Made by a program: the position numbers and the translations under genes. A DNA stretch of 64,000 nucleotides from Prochlorococcus sp. AG-347-K22 (GTDB taxonomy: Bacteria; Cyanobacteriota; Cyanobacteriia; PCC-6307; Cyanobiaceae), in the NCBI GenBank assembly GCA_003281285.1, contig QCCJ01000002.1, forward strand, positions 45,912 to 109,911, in the 5' to 3' direction. The stretch's first letter is position 1. Every line of letters begins with the position of its first letter. Below are positions 9,532 to 19,768 of this stretch, piece by piece. The notes beneath the pieces are model-generated. The model was not told the origin of the DNA. It did no database searches and saw nothing but the letters and a program-made list of their open reading frames with translations.

Positions 9532-9729
9532 ATGTCTAAACTAAAAACTCGTAAATCAGCTGCCAAAAGATTTAAAGCTACTGCGACGGGTAAATTCATG
9601 AGAAGAAGAGCTTTCCATAATCATTTACTTGATCATAAAAGCTCAAAATTAAAAAGACATCTATCAACAAAAGCTGTAGTTGATGAAAGAGATGCTGATA
9701 ATGTAAGATTAATGATTCCATATGCATAA
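9532..9729 (+). CDS. rpmI: 50S ribosomal protein L35
   Basis: A 65-residue, highly basic protein beginning [15 protein letters not shown], with the typical [10 protein letters not shown] segment. It forms part of the large ribosomal subunit. Canonical length; the ATG start is unambiguous. It precedes rplT by 28 bases, the widely conserved rpmI-rplT pair. Confidence 0.97.
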
Positions 9730-9757
9730 ATCTTTAACCAATTTTTATTAGATATTC

Positions 9758-10105
9758 ATGGCACGCGTAAAAAGAGGCAACATAGCCAGAAAAAGAAGAA
9801 ACAAAATCTTAAATCTTGCAAAAGGTTTTAGAGGCGGCAACAAAAATCTTTTCAGAACAGCAAATCAAAGAGTGATGAAAGCTCTTTGTAATGCTTATAG
9901 GGATAGAAGAAGAAGAAAAAGAGATTTTAGAAGACTTTGGATTTCTAGAATTAACGCATCTGCCAGGATAAATGGAACAAACTATAGCAAGTTGATAAAT
10001 GGCATGAAAAATTCAGAAATTATTATTAATAGAAAGATGCTTGCTCAATTAGCCTTAAACGATCCTAAGTGCTTTGAAAAAATTGTTTCTTCCGTTAGTA
10101 ATTAA
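9758..10105 (+). CDS. rplT: 50S ribosomal protein L20
   Basis: A 115-residue large-subunit protein needed early in 50S assembly. The N-terminal arginine/lysine-rich extension ([17 protein letters not shown]) and the core segment [15 protein letters not shown] are typical. In many bacteria L20 autoregulates its operon through a leader; none is evident here. Confidence 0.97.
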   Translation: MARVKRGNIARKRRNKILNLAKGFRGGNKNLFRTANQRVMKALCNAYRDRRRRKRDFRRLWISRINASARINGTNYSKLINGMKNSEIIINRKMLAQLALNDPKCFEKIVSSVSN

Positions 10106-10140
10106 AAAAAAGAATATAATTTAAAAAGTAATTATAAATA

Positions 10141-10698
10141 ATGGAAATTTCTTCCTTTCAATCCTATTTAATAATTCTTTTTGTTGTATTAATAATAATT
10201 TCCATTTTTGTATTCAGACAATTTCTAAAAACAAGAAGTGAAGAACTAAGTTTAGTAAAATTCGAGCAAACAGGTTTAGATTCTCTCACTAAAGCTACAG
10301 AATTATATGAATTTGGGTCTATTCAGATAAAGAAAAGATTATATCCTGAAGCAATTAAAACTTTTTTAAAAGCAATTGAAAATTATGAAAATGAACCTGA
10401 TGAAGCTAAAGCGATAATAAATAACGCTTTAGGTTTTTCTTATGCTGCTCAAAATGAATTTAAAAAAGCAATTAAATACTATAACTCTGCAATCAAATCA
10501 CTCCCAGAATATCCTATAGCCCTTAATAACCTCGCATCAGCACAACAGCGTTTACTTGAGTATGACTTGGCATATGCTACATATCAAAAGGTTTTGGTGA
10601 TAGATCCAAAAAACAAAACAGCAATAAAAAAAAGTAAAGAGTTAGAAAAAAGAAATAATTACAAACCTTATAAAGGTATTAAAGATAAGGGATTCTAA
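10141..10698 (+). CDS. Membrane-anchored TPR-repeat protein
   Basis: A 185-residue protein with an N-terminal transmembrane helix (about residues 8-25) followed by roughly three tetratricopeptide repeats (for example [56 protein letters not shown]) and a basic C-terminus. TPRs act as protein-binding scaffolds, so this is probably an assembly or tethering factor at a membrane. It lies between rplT (35-base gap) and thiG (2-base gap), so it is probably co-transcribed. Partner unknown. Confidence 0.8.
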   Translation: MEISSFQSYLIILFVVLIIISIFVFRQFLKTRSEELSLVKFEQTGLDSLTKATELYEFGSIQIKKRLYPEAIKTFLKAIENYENEPDEAKAIINNALGFSYAAQNEFKKAIKYYNSAIKSLPEYPIALNNLASAQQRLLEYDLAYATYQKVLVIDPKNKTAIKKSKELEKRNNYKPYKGIKDKGF

Positions 10699-10700
10699 AT

Positions 10701-11495
10701 ATGAAAAATTATTCATCTTTACTAATTGGAGGAAAACAATTTTCCAGTAGATTAATGGTGGGTACTGGTAAATACAAATCTTCTCAAGATATGGTTGAAA
10801 GTTTGTCAAATTCTGAGACTGAAATTATAACCGTCGCTGTTAGAAGAATTAAACATGATCAAACCGGAGAAAATTTACTCGAAAAGATAAACTGGAAAAA
10901 ATACTGGATGCTTCCTAATACAGCTGGTTGCGTTAATTCCGATGAGGCAGTCAGAATAGCAATTTTGGGCAGAGAACTTGCAAAATTGTCTGGTCAAGAG
11001 GAAAATAATTTTGTGAAGTTAGAAGTAATTCCTGACAAAAAGTATTTGTTACCAGATCCAATAGAAACCCTTAAAGCGGCCGAAATTTTAATAAAAAAAG
11101 GTTTTGCTGTACTTCCTTATATAAATGCAGACCCTATTCTTGCAAAAAGACTAGAAGAAATAGGTTGTGCAACAGTAATGCCTTTAGGATCACCTATTGG
11201 CTCCGGGCAAGGTTTATTAAATTTATCAAATATAGGGATGATTATTGAGAATGCAAAAGTGCCAGTAATAATTGATGCAGGAATTGGGGTGCCAAGTGAA
11301 GCTTCTCAAGCTATGGAACTTGGAGCTGATGGTGTCTTAATAAATAGTGCAATAGCACAAGCTGAAAATCCTCCTCTAATGGCTCAAGCGATAAATTATG
11401 GAGTGAAAGCTGGCAGGCAAGCTTTTCTTGCAGGAAGAATTAAAAAACAAGACTTTGCAGTAGCAAGTTCACCGGAAAAAAATATATCTATCTAG
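10701..11495 (+). CDS. thiG: Thiazole synthase
   Basis: Builds the thiazole ring of thiamine from deoxyxylulose phosphate, dehydroglycine and ThiS thiocarboxylate. The 264-residue TIM-barrel protein has [11 protein letters not shown] near the N-terminus, the Schiff-base lysine Lys106 in VKLEVI, and the phosphate-binding segments [10 protein letters not shown] and [11 protein letters not shown]. Cyanobacteria often fuse thiO and thiG; here thiG stands alone, and an FAD oxidoreductase that could be ThiO is encoded 44 kb away (55423-56505). Starts two bases after the TPR gene. Confidence 0.94.
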   Translation: MKNYSSLLIGGKQFSSRLMVGTGKYKSSQDMVESLSNSETEIITVAVRRIKHDQTGENLLEKINWKKYWMLPNTAGCVNSDEAVRIAILGRELAKLSGQEENNFVKLEVIPDKKYLLPDPIETLKAAEILIKKGFAVLPYINADPILAKRLEEIGCATVMPLGSPIGSGQGLLNLSNIGMIIENAKVPVIIDAGIGVPSEASQAMELGADGVLINSAIAQAENPPLMAQAINYGVKAGRQAFLAGRIKKQDFAVASSPEKNISI

Positions 11496-11666
11496 TTCTT
11501 TAAATTTAGCAAAGTTTAAAAAGAGAGTAAAAATTTATTATTTGATTTGATTTATCTTAATTAAGAAAGAAGATTTAAGACTATTTACAATGTTTTTTCG
11601 CAAATTGGAAGCACACTGTAGTAATTTAATTAATATATTACGAATCTATTAATTCTGGAGTTCTGA

Positions 11667-12860
11667 GTGAAAGTTATTGTTCTAGGTGGAGATGGTTTTT
11701 GCGGTTGGCCTTGTGCGGTGAATTTAGCAGAGCAAAATCATGATGTAATAATTGTCGACAATTTAAGTCGTAGAAAAATTGATATTGATCTAGAGGTAGA
11801 ATCTTTAACTCCAATTGCTTCGATAACAGAACGACTTTCTGCATGGGAAGAGATTGGGGGTAAGCCTATGAGATTTATTAATATGGATATCTCTAAACAA
11901 TATCAAAAATTACTCAATTTGCTCATTGATGAAAAACCAGATTCAGTGATCCATTTTGCAGAACAAAGAGCAGCGCCTTACTCAATGAAATCGAGTTTTA
12001 CTAAAAGATATACAGTAGATAATAATGTTAATGGCACTCACAACCTTCTTGCTGCAATAGTAGAGAGTAATTTAGATATTCACGTTGTTCATTTAGGAAC
12101 AATGGGAGTCTACGGATATGGATCGCATAGAGGTGCAACAATTCCAGAAGGTTATCTAAAAGTTGAAGTTCCACAACCAGATGGAAGCCGCTTTGAAGAA
12201 GAAATATTACATCCTGCAAGTCCAGGTAGTGTCTACCATATGACTAAAACTTTAGATCAATTATTATTTCTTTACTACAACAAAAATGATCTTGTAAGGA
12301 TTACTGATCTTCATCAAGGCATTGTTTGGGGAACAAATACAGAAGCAACTATAAAAGATCCGAGATTAACAAACCGATTTGACTATGACGGAGACTATGG
12401 AACTGTTCTAAACAGATTTCTTATGCAAGCTGCAATTGGGTATCCATTAAGTGTTCATGGTACAGGAGGGCAAACAAGAGCATTTATACATATAAAAGAC
12501 TCTGTAAAATGTGTACAACTTGCTCTTGAAAATCCTCCAAAACCTGGAGAGAGAGTCAAAATCTTTAATCAAATGACTGAGAGTCATCAAGTTGGAGAAC
12601 TAGCTAAAAAAGTTGCGTCTCTAACAGGAGCTGATATCAACTATTTACCAAATCCTAGAAATGAAGCAGTAGAAAATGATCTAATTGTTGATAATAAATG
12701 CTTTATAGAATTAGGTTTAAACCCAACGACTCTTGATAATGGCCTATTAGAAGAAGTTGTTGAAGTTGCTAAAAAATACTCCAAAAGATGCGACCTTAAG
12801 CGCATACCTTGTGTTTCATCCTGGACTAAAAAACAAGCTGAGGCTATAAAGACTAATTAA
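11667..12860 (+). CDS. sqdB: UDP-sulfoquinovose synthase
   Basis: Makes UDP-sulfoquinovose from UDP-glucose and sulfite, the first step of sulfolipid (SQDG) synthesis for thylakoid membranes. A short-chain dehydrogenase/epimerase fold with NAD-binding GGDGFCGWP (7-15) and the catalytic Thr145 (HLGTMGVYG), Tyr190 and Lys194 (YHMTK). The 397-residue length is typical. The GTG start at 11667 is preceded by GGAG at 11657-11660 with six-base spacing, which decides the start. Followed by sqdX 27 bases on. Replacing phospholipid with sulfolipid saves phosphate, a known trait of marine picocyanobacteria. Confidence 0.97.
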   Translation: MKVIVLGGDGFCGWPCAVNLAEQNHDVIIVDNLSRRKIDIDLEVESLTPIASITERLSAWEEIGGKPMRFINMDISKQYQKLLNLLIDEKPDSVIHFAEQRAAPYSMKSSFTKRYTVDNNVNGTHNLLAAIVESNLDIHVVHLGTMGVYGYGSHRGATIPEGYLKVEVPQPDGSRFEEEILHPASPGSVYHMTKTLDQLLFLYYNKNDLVRITDLHQGIVWGTNTEATIKDPRLTNRFDYDGDYGTVLNRFLMQAAIGYPLSVHGTGGQTRAFIHIKDSVKCVQLALENPPKPGERVKIFNQMTESHQVGELAKKVASLTGADINYLPNPRNEAVENDLIVDNKCFIELGLNPTTLDNGLLEEVVEVAKKYSKRCDLKRIPCVSSWTKKQAEAIKTN

Positions 12861-12887
12861 AATTTCTGAAATAACTACCTTAAGAAA

Positions 12888-14021
12888 GTGAAAATTGCAT
12901 TGTTTACTGAAACTTTTTTACCTAAAGTTGACGGCATAGTCACAAGACTGACTAAAACGATTGAATTTTTAATAAAAAATGGTGATGAAGTTATAATTTT
13001 TTGTCCAGAGGGGTGTCCAGAATCATATATGGGAGCAACTGTAGTTGGCGTTGCTGCAATGCCATTACCTTTATACCCAGAGTTAAAGCTTGGTTTACCA
13101 GGTCCTGCAGTCTCAGATAAGTTAGAAAAATTTAACCCAGATTTGATACATGTTGTTAATCCAGCTGTACTTGGCTTAGGCGGCATATGGTTAGCGAAAA
13201 CTAATAACATTCCTTTAATTGCTAGCTACCATACTCATCTTCCGAAATATCTGGAACATTACGGTATGGGTATGTTAGAGCCACTTTTGTGGGAATTACT
13301 TAAAGCAGCACATAATCAAGCCTTGTTAAATTTATGTACTTCCACCGCTATGGTAAATGAGTTAAAAGATAAAGGTATTCAAAGGACTGCTCTATGGCAA
13401 AGGGGAGTAGATACTTACAGTTTCAGACCAGATTTGAGAAGTGAGAAAATGAGGAAAAAATTATTTGGGGAATATAACGACGCTAATTACTTATTGATTT
13501 ATGTAGGAAGATTATCAGCAGAAAAACAAATTGAGAGAATTAAACCAGTCTTAGAAAGTATTCCTAATGCTTGCCTAGCACTTGTAGGTGACGGACCATA
13601 TAGAAACCAGCTAGAGAAAATCTTCGAAAATACAAAGACTAATTTCATAGGATATTTATCTGGCGATGAACTTGCTAGTGCCTATGCCTCTGGAGATATA
13701 TTTTTATTTCCATCTAGTACAGAAACACTTGGGTTAGTTTTACTAGAAGCAATGGCTGCAGGATGTCCAGTTATCGGAGCCAACAAGGGCGGGATTCCAG
13801 ATATTATTAGCGATGGGATTAATGGTTGTTTATATAATCCTGATGAAAAAGATAATGGGGAACAGAGCTTGATTGCAGCGACAAAAAAAATTCTAGAGAA
13901 TGAAGATAAAAGAGAAATTATGAGGAAAGAAGCACGAAACGAAGCAGAAAAATGGGATTGGAATCAAGCAACGGTACAACTGCAAAATTATTATGCAGAT
14001 ACTCTAAAAGAAATAGATTAA
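12888..14021 (+). CDS. sqdX: Sulfoquinovosyltransferase
   Basis: Transfers sulfoquinovose from UDP-sulfoquinovose to diacylglycerol, the last step of SQDG synthesis. A GT4-type, GT-B fold glycosyltransferase of 377 residues. Seen are the N-terminal acceptor domain (IALFTETFLPKVDGIVTRL), YHTHLPKYLEHY, and the C-terminal nucleotide-sugar segment (FPSSTETLGLVLLEAMAAGCPVI) with the E-x7-E motif. Adjacent to sqdB, as in other cyanobacteria. GTG start at 12888. Confidence 0.95.
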   Translation: MKIALFTETFLPKVDGIVTRLTKTIEFLIKNGDEVIIFCPEGCPESYMGATVVGVAAMPLPLYPELKLGLPGPAVSDKLEKFNPDLIHVVNPAVLGLGGIWLAKTNNIPLIASYHTHLPKYLEHYGMGMLEPLLWELLKAAHNQALLNLCTSTAMVNELKDKGIQRTALWQRGVDTYSFRPDLRSEKMRKKLFGEYNDANYLLIYVGRLSAEKQIERIKPVLESIPNACLALVGDGPYRNQLEKIFENTKTNFIGYLSGDELASAYASGDIFLFPSSTETLGLVLLEAMAAGCPVIGANKGGIPDIISDGINGCLYNPDEKDNGEQSLIAATKKILENEDKREIMRKEARNEAEKWDWNQATVQLQNYYADTLKEID

Positions 14022-14033
14022 ACTTAATCTTAA

Positions 14034-14282
14034 TTATGCTACGTGTGGAGGCGTAGGACTGTTATACGAACTTATAGGAAGTATTAGAGTAGCAATATTT
14101 TGATTCTTTTCAGGCCTTTTTTTCTTTGAAAATTTTTTACCAAAGGGTACTCTAATAACATTAGTTCCCTCAATGGAACAAATATTTGAGTTATCTCCAG
14201 AAAAATTATTAACAAAATTTGGTAAGTCGACGTTTTTAACTGGCAGGTGCTTAACATTACCAGATTTAAAATCTTTGGTCAT
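14034..14282 (-). CDS. Small basic hypothetical protein
   Basis: An 82-residue product with no motif I recognise. It is rich in Lys, Asn and Pro, with a basic middle (GKKFSKKKRPEK) and a proline-containing C-terminus (SPTPPH), and no membrane segment. It lies in the same direction as, and downstream of, gcvP, and its stop is 12 bases from the convergent sqdX stop. It fills a space that would otherwise be an unusually long gap for this genome, which favours a real gene, but no function can be proposed. Confidence 0.5.
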   Translation of the reverse strand: MTKDFKSGNVKHLPVKNVDLPNFVNNFSGDNSNICSIEGTNVIRVPFGKKFSKKKRPEKNQNIATLILPISSYNSPTPPHVA

Positions 14283-14411
14283 AGCTTCAAATACCCCAAA
14301 AAATTTGATGCTCGAATATTGTAATAAAAAAATTTAAAAAAATTCTATAAGAAAATATTAAATTTTTATTCCCACTGATAATAACTAAGGAAATATAAGG
14401 ACGCTAGTCCT

Positions 14412-17321
14412 TTAAGCACATTTTTTTTCTTCGAAAGTCTCTTCTTGATTTACATTGCAAGAACAAATTAAATTGCGATCGCCATATGCATTATTGATCC
14501 TAGAAACTGAAGACCAAAACTTAATAGATGTTGGAGTTTTATAAGGAAAAGAAGCTTTTTCTTTTGAATAAGGATAATGCCAATTATCAGCAATTAACTC
14601 TTTCAGTGTATGGGGAGCGTTACTTATTACATTATTATTCTTTAATTCACTATTTTTTTCTATTTCGCTGATTTCTTCTCCAATCAATAGCATAGCCTCG
14701 CAAAATCTATCCAATTCGACCAAGCTTTCACTTTCAGTAGGCTCTATCATTATGGTCTCTGGAACAGGCCAACTAATAGTTGGGGCATGAAAACTATAAT
14801 CTATTAATCGTTTAGCTAAATCATTGACACTCAAACCAGTTTTGGATTTTAAATCTCTAAAATCTAAAATACATTCATGTGCGACAAAATTATTTTTTCC
14901 TTTATAAAGAATCTTGAATTTATGCTTTAAAGAATTTGCAATATAATTTGCAGATAAAATTGCATGAGCAGTTGCTTTCCTTAAACCACTAAGACCAGCC
15001 ATTTTTATATACATCCAACTTATTGGAAGAATACTTGCACTCCCATGCTTGGCAGAAGATACATAATTGGAACTATTAGATAAATTATTATCCATTAAAG
15101 AATGAGTAGGAAGAAATGGGCTTAAAGTTTCTGATGCAGCAACTGGACCTACTCCTGGCCCACCACCTCCATGTGGAATGCAGAATGTTTTATGTAAATT
15201 CAAATGACAAACATCAACACCATAATTCCCCGGTTTACATAATCCAACCTGAGCGTTCAAATTTGCTCCATCTAAATAGACAAATCCTCCAACAGAGTGA
15301 ATTAAATCACATATCTTTCTGATTTGTAATTCAAAAACTCCATGGGTAGAGGGATAAGTCAACATAAGAGCTCCTATTTGGTTACCATATTTCTTGACTT
15401 TGATCGACAAATCTTGAAAATCAATATTTCCTTCGTCATCACATTCAACAGTTAACACATCAAAACCTGCCATAACTGCACTAGCAGGATTTGTTCCATG
15501 AGCACTTTTAGGAATTAAACATTTTTTTCTTAACAGTTCACCTTTTGATTCAAAATAAGAATTTATTGCCAATAAACCAGCAAACTCTCCTTGAGAGCCT
15601 GCATTTGGTTGAAAAGAAACTGATTTTAAACCAACAATATCACTTATCCATTTTTCTAGGTCAGATATGATTTTTGAATAACCTTTAGTTTGATCTGGTG
15701 GGGAAAAAGGATGAATTGAAGATAAATTAGCCCAAGAGACTGGATTTAACTCTGCTGCAGAATTTAACTTCATGGTACAGCTTCCCAATGGCATCATCCC
15801 ATCTACCAAAGAAAAATCTTTTTCTGCAAGTCGGAATATATATCTCATTAATTCAGTTTCACTTTGGTAATTTGTGAATATATCTTGCTGCATCCATGCA
15901 CTAGATCTCAAAGCTAAACTTTCAAGATGAAATACGTTATCAAATTTTATATGCTCTAAATCTTCTTCTTTTTCTATAAGGTTTGCTACGAAAGTCAAAA
16001 TATCTTTGATTTCTTTTTCATTACTAAGCTCATCTAAAGAGATCCCAAAGCCAGTTGAATTTTCAATAGTTGATCCCAACGGCAAAATTCTTAAGTTATA
16101 GCCATTTTTCAAAGCTTCATTATGAATCCTCTGGGAGTGCTCAGAATAAACATCAACACTATCAAATCTAATTCCATCAGGAATATCAAAACCTAGAGCC
16201 GCTAAACTTGATTCTAAATTTATTCTCAACTCCACTAATCTCTTAGCAATTTGGGTTAATCCAGAGGGTCCATGATAAATAGCATAAAAAGAAGAAATTA
16301 TGGCTAACAAAGATTGAGCAGTACAAATATTACTAGTGGCCTTTTCCCTTCTAATATGTTGCTCTCTTGTTTGCAATGCTAGTCTTAGAGACTTTTCTCC
16401 ATTTTTAGATAGAGTTTGCCCAACAATTCTTCCGGGTATCAGCCTTTTATATTTTTCGCTACAAGCAAAATATGCTGCATGGGGGCCACCAAAACCCATT
16501 GGAACACCAAATCTTTGCATACTACCCACTGCTACATCAACACCAAATTCAGAAATTGGTTTAATCAAAACTTGTGCCAGTGGATCAATACATGCCGTAA
16601 CAGTAATTTCTGATCTATGTGCTTGGGATATTAAGAATGTGGGATCATATAATTCCCCATTTTTACCAGGTAATTGCAACAACATTCCAAAAACATCATC
16701 ATGATTAGGAAGGTTGCTTTGAGTAAAGCGTTTTAAGGATATTCCCAAAGGTTGTGCTCTGGTTTGCAGAACATTAAAAGTATGATCAAAAACATTTGAT
16801 TCCACTAAGTACACTTTTGAAGATTTATTTTTTCTTGCGGAAAAACTCATGGCCATAGCTTCTGCAGCAGCTGTACCCTCATCTAACAAAGATGCATTGG
16901 CGACAGGGAATCCTGTTAATTCACAAATAATAGTTTGAAAATTGAATAGAGCTTCTAATCTTCCTTGCGCAATTTCTGCTTGATATGGAGTATAAGACGT
17001 GTACCACCTTGGATTTTCAAGAACATGTCTTTGGATTACTTTAGGCATGTGATTGTCATAATAACCAAGGCCTATTAGTGATCTCATTTTAATATTTTTA
17101 TTCGCAATCTCTTCTAATTCATTTAAAGCCTCAATTTCTGAACAACCTTGGGGCAATATTTTTGAAGATTTATCTTTAAGCTGAATATCTTCAGGAATGA
17201 CTTGATTTATAAATTGATCAATATTATTAAAACCAAGCTTGTTCAGCATAATTCTTTCATCATTATCTCCTAACCCAAGATGCCTATCTATAAACCAATC
17301 AGACCCAAATTTGGATGTCAT
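14412..17321 (-). CDS. gcvP: Glycine dehydrogenase (decarboxylating), P protein
   Basis: Decarboxylates glycine and passes the aminomethyl group to lipoylated GcvH; in cyanobacteria it also salvages photorespiratory glycine. The 969-residue single-chain form contains both halves. The PLP lysine is Lys711 in HLNLHKTF, followed by the glycine-rich loop PHGGGGPGVGP. The N-terminus (DWFIDRHLGLGDNDERIML) is typical. It is 45 bases downstream of gcvH on the same strand, while gcvT is 18 kb away at 35189. Confidence 0.97.
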   Translation of the reverse strand: MTSKFGSDWFIDRHLGLGDNDERIMLNKLGFNNIDQFINQVIPEDIQLKDKSSKILPQGCSEIEALNELEEIANKNIKMRSLIGLGYYDNHMPKVIQRHVLENPRWYTSYTPYQAEIAQGRLEALFNFQTIICELTGFPVANASLLDEGTAAAEAMAMSFSARKNKSSKVYLVESNVFDHTFNVLQTRAQPLGISLKRFTQSNLPNHDDVFGMLLQLPGKNGELYDPTFLISQAHRSEITVTACIDPLAQVLIKPISEFGVDVAVGSMQRFGVPMGFGGPHAAYFACSEKYKRLIPGRIVGQTLSKNGEKSLRLALQTREQHIRREKATSNICTAQSLLAIISSFYAIYHGPSGLTQIAKRLVELRINLESSLAALGFDIPDGIRFDSVDVYSEHSQRIHNEALKNGYNLRILPLGSTIENSTGFGISLDELSNEKEIKDILTFVANLIEKEEDLEHIKFDNVFHLESLALRSSAWMQQDIFTNYQSETELMRYIFRLAEKDFSLVDGMMPLGSCTMKLNSAAELNPVSWANLSSIHPFSPPDQTKGYSKIISDLEKWISDIVGLKSVSFQPNAGSQGEFAGLLAINSYFESKGELLRKKCLIPKSAHGTNPASAVMAGFDVLTVECDDEGNIDFQDLSIKVKKYGNQIGALMLTYPSTHGVFELQIRKICDLIHSVGGFVYLDGANLNAQVGLCKPGNYGVDVCHLNLHKTFCIPHGGGGPGVGPVAASETLSPFLPTHSLMDNNLSNSSNYVSSAKHGSASILPISWMYIKMAGLSGLRKATAHAILSANYIANSLKHKFKILYKGKNNFVAHECILDFRDLKSKTGLSVNDLAKRLIDYSFHAPTISWPVPETIMIEPTESESLVELDRFCEAMLLIGEEISEIEKNSELKNNNVISNAPHTLKELIADNWHYPYSKEKASFPYKTPTSIKFWSSVSRINNAYGDRNLICSCNVNQEETFEEKKCA

Positions 17322-17366
17322 ATTAAAATATTTTTCTTTAAAATAGCTCTTTTTAGAAAGTTTGCC

Positions 17367-17756
17367 TTATTTTGGTACAACCTTTGATTGATATTCTTCA
17401 GAAGTCATCAAATCAGCAATTGATGCTTTTGATTCTGGTTTCAAAATGACTAACCAACCGTCTCCAATCGGGTCATTCTGTAAAAGCTCAGGGTTCTCGA
17501 TAACACTTTCATTTACAGATACTATTTCCCCTGAAAAAGGCAGATAGACTTCCTCAACGGCCTTAACTGATTCTATTGTTCCAAAAGTCTCGCCTTTCTC
17601 TAAAGTCGCCCCTTGATCAGCTAATTCAACAAAAACAATATCTCCAAGTTGATCTATAGCGAATTCACTAACTCCAATTTTTAATAATCCATTTTCTTTC
17701 AAGACATATTCATGAGTATCAGCATAGTTGAGGTTGTCTGGAAACTTGTAAGACAT
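17367..17756 (-). CDS. gcvH: Glycine cleavage system H protein
   Basis: Lipoyl carrier that shuttles the aminomethyl intermediate between GcvP, GcvT and the L protein. 129 residues, the usual size, with the lipoylation lysine Lys65 in the conserved ESVKAVEEV. It lies two bases after the PLP-enzyme gene and 45 bases before gcvP, so these minus-strand genes probably form one operon. Confidence 0.97.
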   Translation of the reverse strand: MSYKFPDNLNYADTHEYVLKENGLLKIGVSEFAIDQLGDIVFVELADQGATLEKGETFGTIESVKAVEEVYLPFSGEIVSVNESVIENPELLQNDPIGDGWLVILKPESKASIADLMTSEEYQSKVVPK

Positions 17757-17758
17757 GA

Positions 17759-19051
17759 TTAAGTAGATAAAGGAAGTAGAGAATCCTTTGAAATTAATTT
17801 TTCTTCTAATAATTCAGATAATAATCGAATTAATGCAATTTTGATGTGAGCTATGTGAGAACCACCTTGAACAAAAATATTGTAAGGATCTCTTAGAGGG
17901 GCATCAGCAGAAAATTCACTTGTACTGCCTTCAATAAATGTACCTCCTGCCATTAATAATTTTGAATCATATCCATCCATTGATGATGGAACAACATTCA
18001 GAAAAGAATCTACTGGTGAAGAATTTTGAAAAGATTGACAAACTTTTTGTACCAAATCAGGATTATTCAATCTTACTGACTGAATAAGATCAGATCTATA
18101 AGTTGCTGGCTCTGGTAAAACCTTAAATCCTAAATTTTTAAATACTACTGCAACCATATCAGCACCTTTTAGTGATTCGTGAACAATTTGTGGTGCTAAA
18201 AACAAACCCTGCAAAATTAATCTTCCTAGTCCAAAATTTATTCCTGCAGAAGAACCAATACCTGGTGAGGTTAGTCTAGAACATGCCATCTCAACCAACT
18301 CTGCGTCTCCTGCAACATACCCACCAGTAGGAACAATTGTTCCTCCCAAATTTTTAATCAATGATCCAGCAATTATATTTGCCCCTTTAGAAATTGGTTC
18401 ACTATCTTCAACAAGCTCCCCATAACAGTTATCAACAAAACATATACAGTTAGGATCAAGAGAATGAATAAGACTACAAATTTTCTCTATCTGATGATTC
18501 GTAAGAGACTTTCTCCAACTATATCCACAACTTTTTTGTATGAATACTAATTTGCATGAATTTTCTTTAAAAGAATGAATAATTTTTTCTTCAAAAGAAT
18601 CAAAATTCTCGCAGATATTTATTTGCTTATATTCAATCTCAAAATCTTTAAGTGAGCCTTTACCTCCTCCCCTTATTCCTATGACTTCTTCTAACGTGTC
18701 ATATGGTTGTCCTGTAAGAGATAACATTACATCTCCAGGTCTAAGAATTCCAAATAAGACAGAACTTATTGCATGAGTTCCACTTACAAATTGCATCCTC
18801 ACAGCTGCCTTTTCAGCAAGAAACAATCTTGCAAAAACCGCATCAATTTTTTCTCTAGATATATCATTATGACCACTACCAGAAGATTGATTGAAATGAC
18901 TTGTAGAAACTTTTTCTTCCTTAAAAATTGTCAAAATATTTTCTAATTTCTGGAAAACCTGATTAGACCTTTCTTGGAAAACTTTACTTAAACTCTCTTC
19001 GACAGAAAGAACAGCGTTTTCAGCCAGTTTTAAGTTATTGTTTAGCGTCAT
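17759..19051 (-). CDS. PLP-dependent enzyme of the aluminium-resistance/methionine gamma-lyase family
   Basis: A 430-residue fold-type I PLP enzyme related to Cys/Met-metabolism enzymes and matching the family often labelled 'aluminium resistance protein'. The probable PLP lysine is Lys233 in GSLIKNLGGTIVPTGGY; RMQFVSGTHA and SGSGHNDISREK are other family segments. Despite the name, the real substrate is not known; C-S or C-C lyase activity on sulfur amino acids is plausible. Translationally close to gcvH (2-base gap), so it may share glycine/serine or sulfur amino acid regulation. Confidence 0.8.
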   Translation of the reverse strand: MTLNNNLKLAENAVLSVEESLSKVFQERSNQVFQKLENILTIFKEEKVSTSHFNQSSGSGHNDISREKIDAVFARLFLAEKAAVRMQFVSGTHAISSVLFGILRPGDVMLSLTGQPYDTLEEVIGIRGGGKGSLKDFEIEYKQINICENFDSFEEKIIHSFKENSCKLVFIQKSCGYSWRKSLTNHQIEKICSLIHSLDPNCICFVDNCYGELVEDSEPISKGANIIAGSLIKNLGGTIVPTGGYVAGDAELVEMACSRLTSPGIGSSAGINFGLGRLILQGLFLAPQIVHESLKGADMVAVVFKNLGFKVLPEPATYRSDLIQSVRLNNPDLVQKVCQSFQNSSPVDSFLNVVPSSMDGYDSKLLMAGGTFIEGSTSEFSADAPLRDPYNIFVQGGSHIAHIKIALIRLLSELLEEKLISKDSLLPLST

Positions 19052-19069
19052 TTATTATGAAAATTCATG

Positions 19070-19768
19070 TTATTTTTCAGAAGCTAAATTTCTTAATTCT
19101 GCGAGGAAAGCATTAGGTCCCCTACCCTGAAAATAAGAAAGTTTTTTTGAAGCCTCATATAAATCAAGAAGTTCTCCATCTAATTCTTCTGCCTTGTAAT
19201 CTCTAATTCCTGCTATTACCTCAGCAAAACGTTCTCTACGGGCAGATTTATTCACAGCATAGGCTTCCATTACCTGATTTTTACATGATCTCCAAGCCTT
19301 ATTCTGACAAAAATGCACTGAAAGAGCATCACTTAAAGCAGAAGCTTCTTCATCTTCTATGTACCAGTCAAAAGATGAAGGTAGAGATTTTAATCCTGAA
19401 AATATCTCGAATAACTCCCCGGCCGACAATGGATTACCAGAATCATTTTTTAGGGGTAATGCAGACTCTTCCAAAGATTTCCATAACTCTGGGTAATCAG
19501 TTTCAAAACGATCCCTGATTTTTTCAATACCTTGATCAAGAATCGTATTGACTTGAGCTAAAGCAAGAAAAACTTCAGGGCCTGGCGAAGATAACTTCCC
19601 ATTCCTAAGATTAGAAATTTGCGAATTATGAACTTTACCTAAATCAAGGACTTCAGAAAGTAATGGCAAAACTCTGTGAGACCATCCATTTCTTTCATGC
19701 CAGAGGTGTATCAAATGAGCCATAGCCCTTCGACCTCTAGATAATTTATCGCGATATCCGAGACTCAC
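19070..19768 (-). CDS. Conserved hypothetical protein with a possible N-terminal HTH
   Basis: A 232-residue soluble protein. The N-terminal 80 residues include HNSQISNLRNGKLSSPGPEVFLALAQVN, which looks like the recognition-helix part of an XRE-type helix-turn-helix; the rest is helical and acidic with no motif I know. GTG start at 19768. It is the first gene of the minus-strand block that leads into the PLP enzyme, gcvH and gcvP, so a regulatory role is possible but unproven. I cannot give a function. Confidence 0.65.
   Translation of the reverse strand: MSLGYRDKLSRGRRAMAHLIHLWHERNGWSHRVLPLLSEVLDLGKVHNSQISNLRNGKLSSPGPEVFLALAQVNTILDQGIEKIRDRFETDYPELWKSLEESALPLKNDSGNPLSAGELFEIFSGLKSLPSSFDWYIEDEEASALSDALSVHFCQNKAWRSCKNQVMEAYAVNKSARRERFAEVIAGIRDYKAEELDGELLDLYEASKKLSYFQGRGPNAFLAELRNLASEK

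Noticed and set aside
11555..11566. Palindrome TCTTAATTAAGA upstream of sqdB
   Set aside because: Made of A/T except at two positions per side, expected by chance in such AT-rich DNA; no second copy or known box.
11590..11652. A 20-codon ORF ahead of sqdB
   Set aside because: No ribosome site and too short to support; more likely part of the sqdB leader.
12875..13210. Minus-strand 111-residue ORF over sqdX
   Set aside because: Entirely antisense to a confidently recognised gene.
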